Shown in pieces: positions 1 to 7,197 of a DNA stretch of 33,547 nucleotides. The translations under genes were made by a program, and so were the position numbers. The notes under the pieces were generated by a model. The model was not told the DNA's origin and ran no database searches. It saw only the letters and a list, made by a program, of their open reading frames with translations. Origin of the DNA: Pseudomonadota bacterium (lineage in GTDB: Bacteria; Myxococcota_A; UBA9042); NCBI GenBank assembly GCA_005792545.1, contig SXRM01000022.1, forward strand, positions 1 through 33,547, read 5' to 3'. The first letter of the stretch is position 1; each line of letters starts with the position of its first letter.

Positions 1-284
1 ACTCGGGCACGGGGTCCAACCCCGCGTACACGGGGCGCTCCTGCGGTGAGTCGCCGTCAAAGCGTGTGGCGCCGGTCCAACCCCGCGTACACGGGGCGCT
101 CGCGGCGAACGGCCAAGTGGGCCTGGGCAAGAAGGGTCCAACCCCGCGTACACGGGGCGCTCTGTCACTTCGCTTTGCAGGTCGCGCCAAATTTGGGTCC
201 AACCCCGCGTACACGGGGCGCTCGTACGGCAACGACAACGCCCACATGGCCGAATGGGTCCAACCCCGCGTACACGGGGCGCTC
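1..284 (-). CRISPR. Type I-E CRISPR array, leader-proximal end (five repeats, array continues off the left edge)
   Basis: Five identical 28-nt repeats begin at 13, 74, 135, 196 and 257, an exact 61-nt period, so each is separated by 33 nt of unique sequence (41-73, 102-134, 163-195, 224-256); bases 1-12 belong to a cut spacer. On the minus strand the repeat opens GAGCGCCCCGTG and closes CGGGGTTGGACC, with a GC-rich dyad (CCCCG/CGGGG) like the E. coli type I-E repeat. It is read in the same direction as the adjacent cas genes, so the leader lies at 285 and above and the youngest spacer is 224-256. The base flanking the 3' side of the repeat (minus strand) is C in four copies and G in one (position 73). 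That position may be a 29th repeat base contributed by the protospacer. Spacer targets cannot be determined here. Confidence 0.97.
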
Positions 285-307
285 CCTGTGGCGTATTACA
301 CCACAGG
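285..307 (-). promoter_or_regulatory. Leader palindrome with extended -10-like element abutting the first CRISPR repeat
   Basis: A perfect 7-bp inverted repeat (CCTGTGG at 285-291, CCACAGG at 301-307, 9-nt loop) begins at the base after the leader-proximal repeat. On the minus strand the loop holds TGTAAT (295-300), five of six matches to a -10 box, preceded by TG and one base (302-303), so it reads as an extended -10. Transcription would begin a few bases before the first repeat. No convincing -35 box is visible. The whole leader between the array and the stop codon of the next gene is only 67 nt. A promoter role is inference; a recognition site for Cas1-Cas2 or a host factor is the alternative. 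Confidence 0.4.
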
Positions 308-351
308 CCGTTCCATCGCACGATCCCGCTGCCGCTCTGTCTTCGGTCTCC

Positions 352-1116
352 TTACTCCACCGGCGGCACAGGCACCGGCTCCGGCACCGGCGGCTCCGGC
401 GCCGCGGCCTCTTCACCGGTCGTTTTGCGCACGGTCGGCCGCAGGTACTCCGCCAACCGCACTTCGCCGGCCAGACGAAAGAAGTGCTCGCCGATACCGG
501 CCGCGAACACGTACGCCTGCTGCCAGGCCGCCAGCGCGTTGTCGCGGTCCACCAGCGCGCCTTGCAACTCACGCGCCTCCGTCGCGACGCCGTCCATGGC
601 CAGGTCAAGCGCTTGCGCCGCCGCGTTCACTGCCACCAGCACGCCAGCGGTCGAAAAGACGTTGCCAAAGGCGTCTTTGTTTTCTTGCGGCTTGTCGTTG
701 AGCATGCGCGCAGCGTTGCGCAATGCCGGCAGCACTTGGGTCGGGTCGCGGCGCAACTCGCCGGCCACGCCGTAGGCTTGCGGCGCACCGGCACCCAGGC
801 CGGCCAAGAGCGCGGCGCGCGCCAACTGCATGGTCGTGACGCCCGCATCTGTCGCTGCATCGCGACGCTCGCGCGGGCCCTGGTCGTCCGCCTGCTCGGC
901 CGCGTACAGTTGCTCCGCGCCTTCCAAGCTGGCAGTGGCGGTCTTGAGCGTCGCGCTGGCGCCGGCCAACACGGCAGTGATGACTTCGCCGGGCAGCGCG
1001 GGCGCAGTGGCCGCGAGCGCAACCACCACACGCGGCGCGTGCAGGTCAATGGCCTTGGTCACCGCTCGCGCGGTCTGGATGCGTGCCGCCACCCGGGCAC
1101 TGGGCTTACCGTTCAT
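352..1116 (-). CDS. Uncharacterised alanine-rich helical protein between cas2 and the CRISPR array
   Basis: A 254-aa protein that I do not recognise. The ATG at 1116 is preferred because AAGGGGG lies six bases upstream on the minus strand; the open frame extends to 1362, but that part is low-quality arginine/alanine sequence. The protein has no signal peptide or clear membrane segment. It is rich in Ala and Leu and looks all-helical, with a charged segment about one third of the way in, an E/R/D-rich helix before residue 200, and a proline/glutamate-rich tail of about 20 residues. It lies in the same direction as the cas operon, 437 nt after cas2, and ends 67 nt before the array, so it occupies the place where an I-E leader is expected. 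Nothing in the sequence identifies an enzyme. It may be a CRISPR accessory gene or an unrelated insertion. Confidence 0.7.
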   Translation of the reverse strand: MNGKPSARVAARIQTARAVTKAIDLHAPRVVVALAATAPALPGEVITAVLAGASATLKTATASLEGAEQLYAAEQADDQGPRERRDAATDAGVTTMQLARAALLAGLGAGAPQAYGVAGELRRDPTQVLPALRNAARMLNDKPQENKDAFGNVFSTAGVLVAVNAAAQALDLAMDGVATEARELQGALVDRDNALAAWQQAYVFAAGIGEHFFRLAGEVRLAEYLRPTVRKTTGEEAAAPEPPVPEPVPVPPVE

Positions 1117-1553
1117 GGATCCCCCTTGTTGCGCTTGAGACGCGGCAAGCTCGCCGCGGCGACGATGGTACGGCATGTGCCGCCACGCGCAAATGCCACG
1201 CAGGCATGGCGACGCGCAGTAGTTGCCGGGTATTGGGCTTGCGGCGGCCCCGGCAGCCATTGCGCTTTGGTGCGGGCTGTGCGCGACCAGCCCGCCACGC
1301 GCCAGGTGTCGGCGCGCTGCCTGCGTGGCGGCGGCGGGTCGGGCGACGTGTTCGCGCAACACCTGATCGGCACCCGATCACGGGCTGGATCGGCGGATCA
1401 GCGCGATTTCGGCAGTTGAGAACACGCTGCGCACGGCGGCGCATGCGGTCTTGCGCGCCAGACTGGCGCCATACGCTCGCGCAACGCCTGCCGGCGACGC
1501 CGAACGGGCAATACCCGCACACGTGACCGCCACCGGGCATGGCGGTGGCGCCA
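1117..1553. other. 437-nt non-coding stretch between cas2 and the alanine-rich gene
   Basis: No reading frame here looks like a real protein; frames that cross it are arginine-rich by-products of high GC. Just after the cas2 stop on the minus strand is a 7-bp inverted repeat (ACCGCCA 1526-1532, TGGCGGT 1540-1546, 7-nt loop) without a following T-run, so it is not a convincing intrinsic terminator. I see no array remnant, tRNA or IS end. The length contrasts with the few-base junctions elsewhere in the operon and suggests that the gene at 352-1116 has its own transcription or is a later arrival. Confidence 0.5.
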
Positions 1554-1997
1554 TCACCGCCAGCCACCCGGCGGCTTGCCATCCTGCTTTGCCGGCCCAG
1601 GTGCCGTTGGCCGGCCGGGCGACGGCAATACGGGTTTATCGTCTGTTTTGGATTCGGTTTTCAAAGAACGTTTGCGCAGACCAAGCTTGACCAGTTCTTC
1701 GCCGTCCAATGGTGTGCGCGACAGACACAGGCCGTCGACTTCGTGCAGTTCACGGGCCGGCACGCCAAAGCCCAGCGTGTCCAGGCCGCCCGGTTGGCGG
1801 TTGTCTTGCCAAATCAGCGTCACCGCGCCACCCGTGGCCATTTGCCAGTCGTTGAGCACCTCAATGATGCGCCAGCGCACGCCGTGGGTCATCCGCGGGC
1901 CCACATAGACACCGGGCGCAACTTCGACCATGACAGAGGCCAAAAACCCGCGAATCCGCGGAGCGACATCGCGGGTCACCGCCACCGTCATCGGCAT
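1554..1997 (-). CDS. cas2: Cas2, type I-E, with C-terminal extension
   Basis: Cas2 forms the dimer at the centre of the Cas1-Cas2 integrase that inserts new spacers at the leader end of the array. The first ~95 residues match the I-E Cas2 family: an MxVAVTRDV-like first strand, RIRGFL and a VYVG motif, then a strand with TLIWQD and a final DGLCLS strand. At 147 aa it is about 50 residues longer than the usual ~95-100. The tail is basic, then rich in Pro, Lys and Gly, apparently disordered, and is not the DnaQ-like exonuclease found fused to Cas2 in some I-E systems. The ATG at 1997 is three bases after the cas1 stop; a second ATG two codons later is possible. The pairing with cas1 is secure. 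Confidence 0.95.
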   Translation of the reverse strand: MPMTVAVTRDVAPRIRGFLASVMVEVAPGVYVGPRMTHGVRWRIIEVLNDWQMATGGAVTLIWQDNRQPGGLDTLGFGVPARELHEVDGLCLSRTPLDGEELVKLGLRKRSLKTESKTDDKPVLPSPGRPTAPGPAKQDGKPPGGWR

Positions 1998-2000
1998 GGG

Positions 2001-2948
2001 CTACTCCTCGGGCAGCGGCGCGTCCGGCTCAGCCGCGCGCGGCGGCGCCTGCAATTCGTCGGGCGCCGGGCGCCTGGGGTCCAGGGTATCTGCGCGCAGC
2101 AGGTACTGGATTTTCTCAATCATCTGCGTCACCAACTGCACGCGGCGAAACTCGCGGCCGCATAGGCGGCGCACTTCGCGCTCCAGCGACAGTCTGTCGT
2201 TGGCCCGGCACGCCTTGGCGGCGCTAAACGCCACTGGCAAGGTGATGGCGTCGCGGTACAGGTCGGCGATGTCGAGAGCAAACGCATAGCCCGAGTCTTC
2301 GTGGATGAACCCCAACTGCGGCAGCGCGCCCACCGCCGCGGTCGCCGTTTGCGCCGCCGCCACCACCGCGGTGCTGGCATGGTTCAGCGCCTGGTTCGGC
2401 AGGTCGTCGCCATCGGGGTTGTTGCGGTCATACTTGCGGCCGCGCCAAACGATGCCCACGCGCTCGGCGATGCGCTGATACGAAACCTTGGCCCGGGCGC
2501 CTTCGATGCCGCGCAGGGTGTCCAAGTCGCTTTCCGGAAAAATCTCGCCCAAACGCAGCGCATACATCTTGCGCGCAATCGCCACCCGCAGCGCTGGGTC
2601 GGCCCACCATGTCGCCTGGCGCCGCGCCAGACGGCTATCGTCCGGGCCAAACGGCATGCTGGCGTACAGCCGCACGCCGTCTTCGCCCACGCAAAGCAGC
2701 GCGGTGCCATGCCGGCACAGCAGGCGCAGCGCATCGTGCGACACCGTGCAGCCGGGTTGCAGCAAAATGCACGACACGGTCTGGTAGGCGATGTCGTAGG
2801 CCCCGGCCGGCAGGTCGTCGTCGCCAGCGGTGGCAAAATGCAAGGTGCCGTCTTCGGCGGTCAGGCGGCCGCGGCCGAGCCACAGCAGGCCGGCGCGGTC
2901 GCTGTGCGGTACCCGCGCGGTTTCAAGGCCCAGGCGTCCGGCGAGCAT
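2001..2948 (-). CDS. cas1: Cas1, type I-E integrase
   Basis: Cas1 is the metal-dependent catalytic subunit of the spacer integrase. At 315 aa it is the normal size for I-E Cas1. The expected metal ligands are visible: Glu149 in RGIEGAR, His216 in GFIHEDSG and Asp226/Asp229 in ALDIADLYRD. The N-terminal strand domain contains an ETARVPHSDR segment and a later LRLLCRHG helix as in relatives. The ATG at 2948 comes two bases after the stop of the HEPN gene, and the stop is three bases before the cas2 ATG, so HEPN, cas1 and cas2 are almost certainly translated from one message. The C-terminus ends in a proline/glutamate-rich tail. Function is assigned with high confidence. Confidence 0.97.
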   Translation of the reverse strand: MLAGRLGLETARVPHSDRAGLLWLGRGRLTAEDGTLHFATAGDDDLPAGAYDIAYQTVSCILLQPGCTVSHDALRLLCRHGTALLCVGEDGVRLYASMPFGPDDSRLARRQATWWADPALRVAIARKMYALRLGEIFPESDLDTLRGIEGARAKVSYQRIAERVGIVWRGRKYDRNNPDGDDLPNQALNHASTAVVAAAQTATAAVGALPQLGFIHEDSGYAFALDIADLYRDAITLPVAFSAAKACRANDRLSLEREVRRLCGREFRRVQLVTQMIEKIQYLLRADTLDPRRPAPDELQAPPRAAEPDAPLPEE

Positions 2949-2950
2949 GC

Positions 2951-3361
2951 TTATTCGGGGGTGGCAGCGATGAGGGCTTCAGGCCAGGTGACGCAAGCTT
3001 GTGCGGCGGCGAGGTGGTCGGCCAGGTCGGCGCGGTACCTGTCGGCTTCGATGAACATCGCGCATTTGAACACGACGGCGTGAAGGGACAACGTGACCCT
3101 TTGGCGGGCGGTGATCGGCGGCACGGCACCACGGGACTCAAGCAGCTCAGCCAATTCAACGAGGTCGTGAATTCTGTCGGGCGTGGACCCCGTCTGTGCA
3201 TTTGCGCCTTTCAGCGCCTTTTCAGCGGCTTGTTGACAAAAGTAGCCACAAAGCCTGCTGTGCAACGCCGCATTGCGGAGCAAAACTGCTGCACCCGCCA
3301 GGTCGTCTTGCGCCAACTGCAACCAACCTTGGCCGATACGGCGCTTGCTAAGCGGTTGCAC
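2951..3361 (-). CDS. HEPN-domain protein embedded in the cas operon (putative RNase or toxin partner)
   Basis: A 136-aa single-domain HEPN protein of the type paired with MNT nucleotidyltransferases. The family signature is clear: an FCQQAAEKALKG helix (residues 41-52), RIHDL at 63-67, and a late AMFIEADRYR helix (101-110) corresponding to the usual 'RYP' region. The stretch Arg88-x5-His94 could be the RX4-6H RNase motif but that is uncertain. The frame extends upstream to 3460, but I choose GTG at 3361, which has AAAGGA at good spacing and overlaps the MNT gene by 14 bases. The stop is two bases before the cas1 ATG. HEPN/MNT pairs are known toxin-antitoxin modules and HEPN proteins often cleave RNA; a role in CRISPR immunity here is inference. 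Confidence 0.85.
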   Translation of the reverse strand: MQPLSKRRIGQGWLQLAQDDLAGAAVLLRNAALHSRLCGYFCQQAAEKALKGANAQTGSTPDRIHDLVELAELLESRGAVPPITARQRVTLSLHAVVFKCAMFIEADRYRADLADHLAAAQACVTWPEALIAATPE

Positions 3362-3686
3362 GGTATAGTTCCTTTGCCGAAGAACGGATGGCGTGCTCTG
3401 TCGTGACGTTGCAATTCGACCAGCTTTCCCAACGCGACGACTCGAACACCAAAACGTCAATTGGTACGCGTAGACCCAACAAGGCCATGCGGATGTCGAT
3501 CATCAGCCGCCATGGATCCTGGCCATCGGCAACGATGACCGCAAAGTCGTAGTCGGAATCTGCCGATGCCGTGCCCTTGGCACGACTGCCAAACAGCAAT
3601 AGCTGCTCTGGCGCGAACTTGCCGACGATGACCCGCTTGATTTCGGCGATGGTGCGCCGTTCTGCCGTCTTGGCTGCTCGCTTCAT
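3348..3686 (-). CDS. MNT-type minimal nucleotidyltransferase, partner of the HEPN protein
   Basis: A 112-aa minimal nucleotidyltransferase of the pol-beta superfamily. The active site is intact: GSRAKG at residues 33-38, Asp45 and Asp47 in the SDYDF motif, and the third carboxylate Asp77 in PIDVLVF. Proteins of this class in MNT/HEPN pairs are usually the antitoxin or regulator, and some transfer AMP to the HEPN partner. I start at ATG 3686, preceded by GAGG; a TTG five codons upstream is possible. It follows cas6e by 48 bases, the longest spacing in this part of the operon, and its 3' end overlaps the HEPN gene by 14 bases, so the two are translationally coupled. The position between cas6e and cas1 is unusual. 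Confidence 0.9.
   Translation of the reverse strand: MKRAAKTAERRTIAEIKRVIVGKFAPEQLLLFGSRAKGTASADSDYDFAVIVADGQDPWRLMIDIRMALLGLRVPIDVLVFESSRWESWSNCNVTTEHAIRSSAKELYRATA
3370..3375 (-). promoter_or_regulatory. Ribosome binding site that sets the HEPN GTG start
   Basis: AAAGGA on the minus strand, eight bases before the GTG at 3361 and inside the end of the MNT gene. No in-frame ATG lies nearby, so this site decides the start of the HEPN protein and supports translational coupling of the pair. Confidence 0.6.
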
Positions 3687-3734
3687 GGTCGCCTCGACCA
3701 ACCCACGCGTTGTTGGCTGGATTCGCCCAACAGC

Positions 3735-4505
3735 TTACGCCGCCGCCGCCCGCCGAACCAACACCATGCCGTGGCCGAAGGCCCGGTGGCGACCAATCCC
3801 GCGGCCCAGCAGCGCGTGAAAACCCGTGCCATCGCTGACGGTCAGCTCGCCGCTGAACTCGGCTTCCGGCAAGGTCATCAGCCGGGTACCGCGCCGCGCT
3901 TGCAGTGACCCGAGCACCGGCGTGCCTTTGCGGTAGACCGGCGCCAACTGCCAGCCGTCCAGCCGGCAATGCGCCAGCGCGGCCCCGCCCAGGTTGGCGA
4001 ACTGCTTGTCCAGCCAGGCCACGTAGACTTCTTCGCGGCTCTTGGCGCTGTCGATGCCGGCGTGCCTTACTTCAGCGTGATACGCGTCGAGCTCAAGGTC
4101 GCGCTCTTTGCCGTCGGGGCTGATTTTGTGGCCGCGCACCGTCGGCCGGGCGCGCACGCTGAACTGCAGGCGTTGCCCCACCCGCCATTGGCTTGGTTCC
4201 GGCAGCGGCTTGCTGTCCAAGTGAACCAGTGCGCCGTCGGCCATCGCCCGCGGACGCGCCGCCAACAGGTCCGGGGCGGCGTGCAGCGAGTAACCCAGCA
4301 CCCGCAACTGCCTTGCGCCCGGCAACATCGGCTGCAGAGCAAAGGGCTTGGGCGCATGGTCCGGGCCCAGCGCCGCAAACAGCGCGGCATGGACGGCATA
4401 GCCAAGGTCGGCGTCGGCCAAAGCCTTGCCGTCGTGACGGACGGCGCGCCACAAGCCCGGCAAGTCAAAGCGCAGGTCCAGCAAATGCAAGGGGGTGTGG
4501 GTCAT
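3735..4505 (-). CDS. cas6e: Cas6e, crRNA-processing endoribonuclease
   Basis: Cas6e cuts the array transcript at the repeat hairpin and stays bound to the 3' end of the crRNA in Cascade. At 256 aa it is slightly longer than typical (~200-225). The family's catalytic pair is visible as DLGYAVHAAL, giving Tyr36 and His39 with the same spacing as Tyr23/His26 in the Thermus protein. The glycine-rich C-terminal motif GRGIGRHRAFGHG supports RNA binding. The ATG at 4505 overlaps the cas5e stop as ATGA. A likely insertion lies around residues 130-145 (charged, KISPDGKERDLELD). The next gene is the MNT transferase, not cas1 as in standard I-E loci. Confidence 0.95.
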   Translation of the reverse strand: MTHTPLHLLDLRFDLPGLWRAVRHDGKALADADLGYAVHAALFAALGPDHAPKPFALQPMLPGARQLRVLGYSLHAAPDLLAARPRAMADGALVHLDSKPLPEPSQWRVGQRLQFSVRARPTVRGHKISPDGKERDLELDAYHAEVRHAGIDSAKSREEVYVAWLDKQFANLGGAALAHCRLDGWQLAPVYRKGTPVLGSLQARRGTRLMTLPEAEFSGELTVSDGTGFHALLGRGIGRHRAFGHGMVLVRRAAAA

Positions 4506-5308
4506 GCGGCCTCCGTCATGGGCAGGCGACCGTGGCGAATCCGCCGCTCGCCCACGTGGATCTGGTTAAGCCAATCGCGCTCTTCGGTCACCGAGAGTTC
4601 TTCGAACTGGCGGTCGCCCGTGGGATGGTCTTCCTCGCCCGGCCACCACAGCGCCGCAAACTGGCCCGCTTGCGCCGGCTTAGAGCCGGGGCGGTCGCGG
4701 CGGCAGGCTTGGTTGGGCACGCTGGCCGGGAGCAGAGCGGCGACTACGGTTTCGGCTTGGACAACGGCGACGAACAGCGGCGCAGCCGGCGGGCAAGACT
4801 TGCGGCCCAGGAACAGGGGGCGCGCTGGGCGTTGGATGGCGGTGGCCAGCTCGGCGATGGTGGGGCCGTCGCCGGAGGCCAGGCCGATGGCGACGGCGTA
4901 CACCGCGTCGGCGTAGTGGTCTCGCCAGCGCTGGTGGGTGCCGGTGGCGTTGGCCGGCGCGCCAGCGCGCTCCTCAATAGCGCCGCGGGTAGTCCAAGAT
5001 ACAGCGCCAAAACCTTGTTCTGACTTGCCGCCGATGGCCCAAAGATGGCGCTGGCCCAGGTCGACGGTCTGGTACTCCGTCATCGGCTCGCCAGCGCGGT
5101 CGCGCCGCGCGGCCCAGGTCAGTCGGGTCTGCAACCCCTTCATCCTCTCCAGGTCGGCACGTCCATAACCCCAGCCGAGCGCATTGGCCAGCAGGCCCGT
5201 GAGCATCGACCGACTGGGATGGGGCGCCGTCTTGCCCAGCGAATCGACGGTTGGCGCGCCAAACGACAGCAGTGGCGCATCCAAGCGCAAAACGAGTATG
5301 TCGCGCAT
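4502..5308 (-). CDS. cas5e: Cas5e, Cascade subunit
   Basis: Cas5e binds the 5' handle of the crRNA in Cascade and contacts Cse1 and the first Cas7. The 268-aa protein opens with the expected RAMP strand (ILVLRLDAPLLSFG), followed by the SLGKTAPHPSRSMLTGLLANALG region that recurs throughout Cas5e, and later PLFLGRKSCPPAAPLF, another family hallmark. The length is slightly above the E. coli protein (224). The ATG at 5308 is three bases after the cas7e stop and the stop overlaps the cas6e start by four bases. No defects are visible. Confidence 0.96.
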   Translation of the reverse strand: MRDILVLRLDAPLLSFGAPTVDSLGKTAPHPSRSMLTGLLANALGWGYGRADLERMKGLQTRLTWAARRDRAGEPMTEYQTVDLGQRHLWAIGGKSEQGFGAVSWTTRGAIEERAGAPANATGTHQRWRDHYADAVYAVAIGLASGDGPTIAELATAIQRPARPLFLGRKSCPPAAPLFVAVVQAETVVAALLPASVPNQACRRDRPGSKPAQAGQFAALWWPGEEDHPTGDRQFEELSVTEERDWLNQIHVGERRIRHGRLPMTEAA

Positions 5309-5311
5309 GGG

Positions 5312-6571
5312 TTACTCCATCGTGGCAAGAGCTGCGAAGTCCGCCACTTCTGCCAGCGATGCCGCGAGCGCTGCCTCGGGCAGTCCCAGCTTGCCTTTGG
5401 GACCGATCGCCGCGCCTTTGCGCTGCTCGCCAGTGGCGTACATGCCGTCCATCTCGGCCAGGTGGCCGCCAAGGGCGGCATAGGCATTGGCCAGCACGTC
5501 GGGCCGTTCGCTGACCGGCTTCAAGAACGCGTTGGCCAAGCTGCGCGGTTGGGCGTCGCCCACTTCGACCAGCACACAGTGGGCGCGGCTGAACGGCGCC
5601 GTCGAGCCCTTCTTGGCACCGGGGCTGACGCTGGCGATGGTGTGGATGAGGCGGCGCACGACTTCGGCGACCGTTTCGTCGTCGTGGTTGACGCCAATCA
5701 GGTTCTTGCGCAGCTGGCCCAGGTCGATGCAGACATAGCTGTAGAACAGGCCAGTGGTGAGTTCTGTCGAGTTGATATGGCCGCTGCCCAGCTCGCCGGC
5801 ATCAGCGGTCAGGTCGTCAATCGCAGAGAAGTAGTCGCTTTCAGAGTCTTCGGCGTGCACGGTGAACGCGTGGGCCACGTGGACTGCGGCGTCGGTGCGG
5901 CTGAGAATGTCGGACGTAACCATGCGTCCGAAGACGGCCGCATCCAAGCCTTCCGCCCCGCGCTTGAGCGCCTGAAGGTTGCCAGCATCGATTTCGGACT
6001 TGATGATGTCCTTGATTTGTTTGGCGCGCTTCTTCTTGTCGGTCTGCAGAGCCGTCCCCTCACCGATCAGCTTGGCCACGGTTGCTGCAACGTGGAGCAG
6101 GTAGGCCAATTCCACTTTCCCCAAGACAGTGACCTGCTCGGTAGCACTTGGCTGGTCGCGTACTTCCTTTGTCTTCTTCCCTTTGGCGCTACCTTCCTCT
6201 GCTGGTGGCGCCGATTCGCCCGATTCCCCCAACACGGCGTCTCGCACCCAGTTCGTCGCAACCTCTGCAATCTCAGCGCTCACGCCCAGGCCGATTAGGG
6301 GTGCCCTGATCTCGCGGTCGAACGTGATGCGACTGCGAATCGCCAGGTCCATGCCGCTGATGTTAGCCAGAGAATCGGGCGTTACACCGTCCGGAATTCC
6401 TTCGCTGGTCAACCCATGCCGCCGCCAATGGCGCTTCAAGCACTGCGAACTGATGCGGGTGCGCACCGCGCCGCCAAACGGAATGCGCTTGGCAAAGCCG
6501 GCGTCGTCGCGGTTGAGCAGGCTGGCGTGGTACGGGGTCAGGGTGTGGATTTGGATGAATCGGGTGGTCAT
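5312..6571 (-). CDS. cas7e: Cas7e (Cse4/CasC), Cascade backbone
   Basis: Cas7e polymerises along the crRNA spacer to form the Cascade backbone. The 419-aa protein begins FIQIHTLTPYHASLLNRDD and continues with the diagnostic FGGAVRTRISSQCLKRHWR block (residues 32-50). Ordinary I-E members are about 360 aa; the extra length is mostly a charged, low-complexity insertion at about residues 115-146 (Glu, Ala, Lys, Ser-rich), probably a surface loop. I use the ATG at 6571, with AGGAG at 6579-6583; a TTG seven codons upstream is less likely. It follows cse2 after a 65-nt gap that is richer in A/T than the genes around it. Confidence 0.96.
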   Translation of the reverse strand: MTTRFIQIHTLTPYHASLLNRDDAGFAKRIPFGGAVRTRISSQCLKRHWRRHGLTSEGIPDGVTPDSLANISGMDLAIRSRITFDREIRAPLIGLGVSAEIAEVATNWVRDAVLGESGESAPPAEEGSAKGKKTKEVRDQPSATEQVTVLGKVELAYLLHVAATVAKLIGEGTALQTDKKKRAKQIKDIIKSEIDAGNLQALKRGAEGLDAAVFGRMVTSDILSRTDAAVHVAHAFTVHAEDSESDYFSAIDDLTADAGELGSGHINSTELTTGLFYSYVCIDLGQLRKNLIGVNHDDETVAEVVRRLIHTIASVSPGAKKGSTAPFSRAHCVLVEVGDAQPRSLANAFLKPVSERPDVLANAYAALGGHLAEMDGMYATGEQRKGAAIGPKGKLGLPEAALAASLAEVADFAALATME

Positions 6572-6636
6572 CGCGGCGCTCCTGTGATGCAAAGGTTATG
6601 TGAACTTACGGGTGTTTGGCGCTTGCCTGGCTGGTC

Positions 6637-7197
6637 TCAGCCCAGCCGCCTGTCTTCGGCAAAGTAGTCTCTGGCGAGGTCGCGGCGCACACCCTCGCGG
6701 TCTTGGCTGGCACCGCCCAGGCCCAGCAACCGCGCCAGGTCCGTCGCCGCAAGGGGCTCGCCCTTGCTGGCCAACTGGCCAATCACGCCGCGGACCAAGT
6801 CGGGGAGCTGCTCCGGGCTGCCGCTGAGCAGGCGGGCGAACCGCAGTTCGCTGACGCCGGCGCGGCGCAGCGCCCGCCCAAGCCCGTAGCCGCGCGCTTG
6901 GTCGGCACCCACGGTGGCGATCGCCCAGCACAGCACCGACCATGCCTTTTCGTCAGCGTCGCGTCGCTCGCCTTCGACAGCGGCGACCAGCCCTGCCGGC
7001 TCGACCACGGCGAACAGCAGCCGCCAGAAGGCGGGACGCGCCGGATCGGTCGGCTCGCCGCGCCGTAGCTGGGCCAATTCGCCGGGGCCCAGGCGGTCGA
7101 TCGCCGAGACGAGTTGGCGGACGACTTGGGCCAGGCCGGGTTTGACAGGCGCGTCGGTGGCGGAAGGTCGAGCAGATACCGGGGTTTCCGTGGTCAT
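6637..7197 (-). CDS. cse2: Cse2 (CasB), Cascade small subunit
   Basis: Cse2 is the small helical subunit that lines Cascade and stabilises the displaced DNA strand. The predicted protein is 186 aa, normal for the family (160-200). It is basic and helical with the recurring features LGPGELAQLRRG, a PAFWRLL helix, GYGLGRALRRAGVSELRFARLL and a terminal RRDLARDYF. The ATG at 7197 overlaps the cse1 stop (ATGA), and a GAGGAG lies upstream inside cse1. The open frame extends further upstream but only across cse1. The identity rests on these motifs and on the position between cse1 and cas7e. Confidence 0.93.
   Translation of the reverse strand: MTTETPVSARPSATDAPVKPGLAQVVRQLVSAIDRLGPGELAQLRRGEPTDPARPAFWRLLFAVVEPAGLVAAVEGERRDADEKAWSVLCWAIATVGADQARGYGLGRALRRAGVSELRFARLLSGSPEQLPDLVRGVIGQLASKGEPLAATDLARLLGLGGASQDREGVRRDLARDYFAEDRRLG

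Noticed and set aside
1106..1582. Minus-strand open frame (158 aa) between cas2 and the alanine-rich gene
   Set aside because: Arginine/alanine-rich with no domain or ribosome site, overlapping cas2 and the start of the next gene; a high-GC by-product.
1554..1690. Cas2-DnaQ fusion, as in some type I-E systems
   Set aside because: The tail is short, basic and proline-rich, with no exonuclease motifs.
2951..3361. Csm6/Csx1-type effector
   Set aside because: Only a small HEPN domain is present, without a CARF sensor domain, and no type III genes are visible.
2951..3686. Classical HepT/MntA pair with RX4-6YH motif
   Set aside because: The HEPN protein has the FxxQQAAEKALK and HDL signature of the other MNT-linked HEPN family, and a clear RX4YH motif is absent. 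The general HEPN/MNT label is kept.
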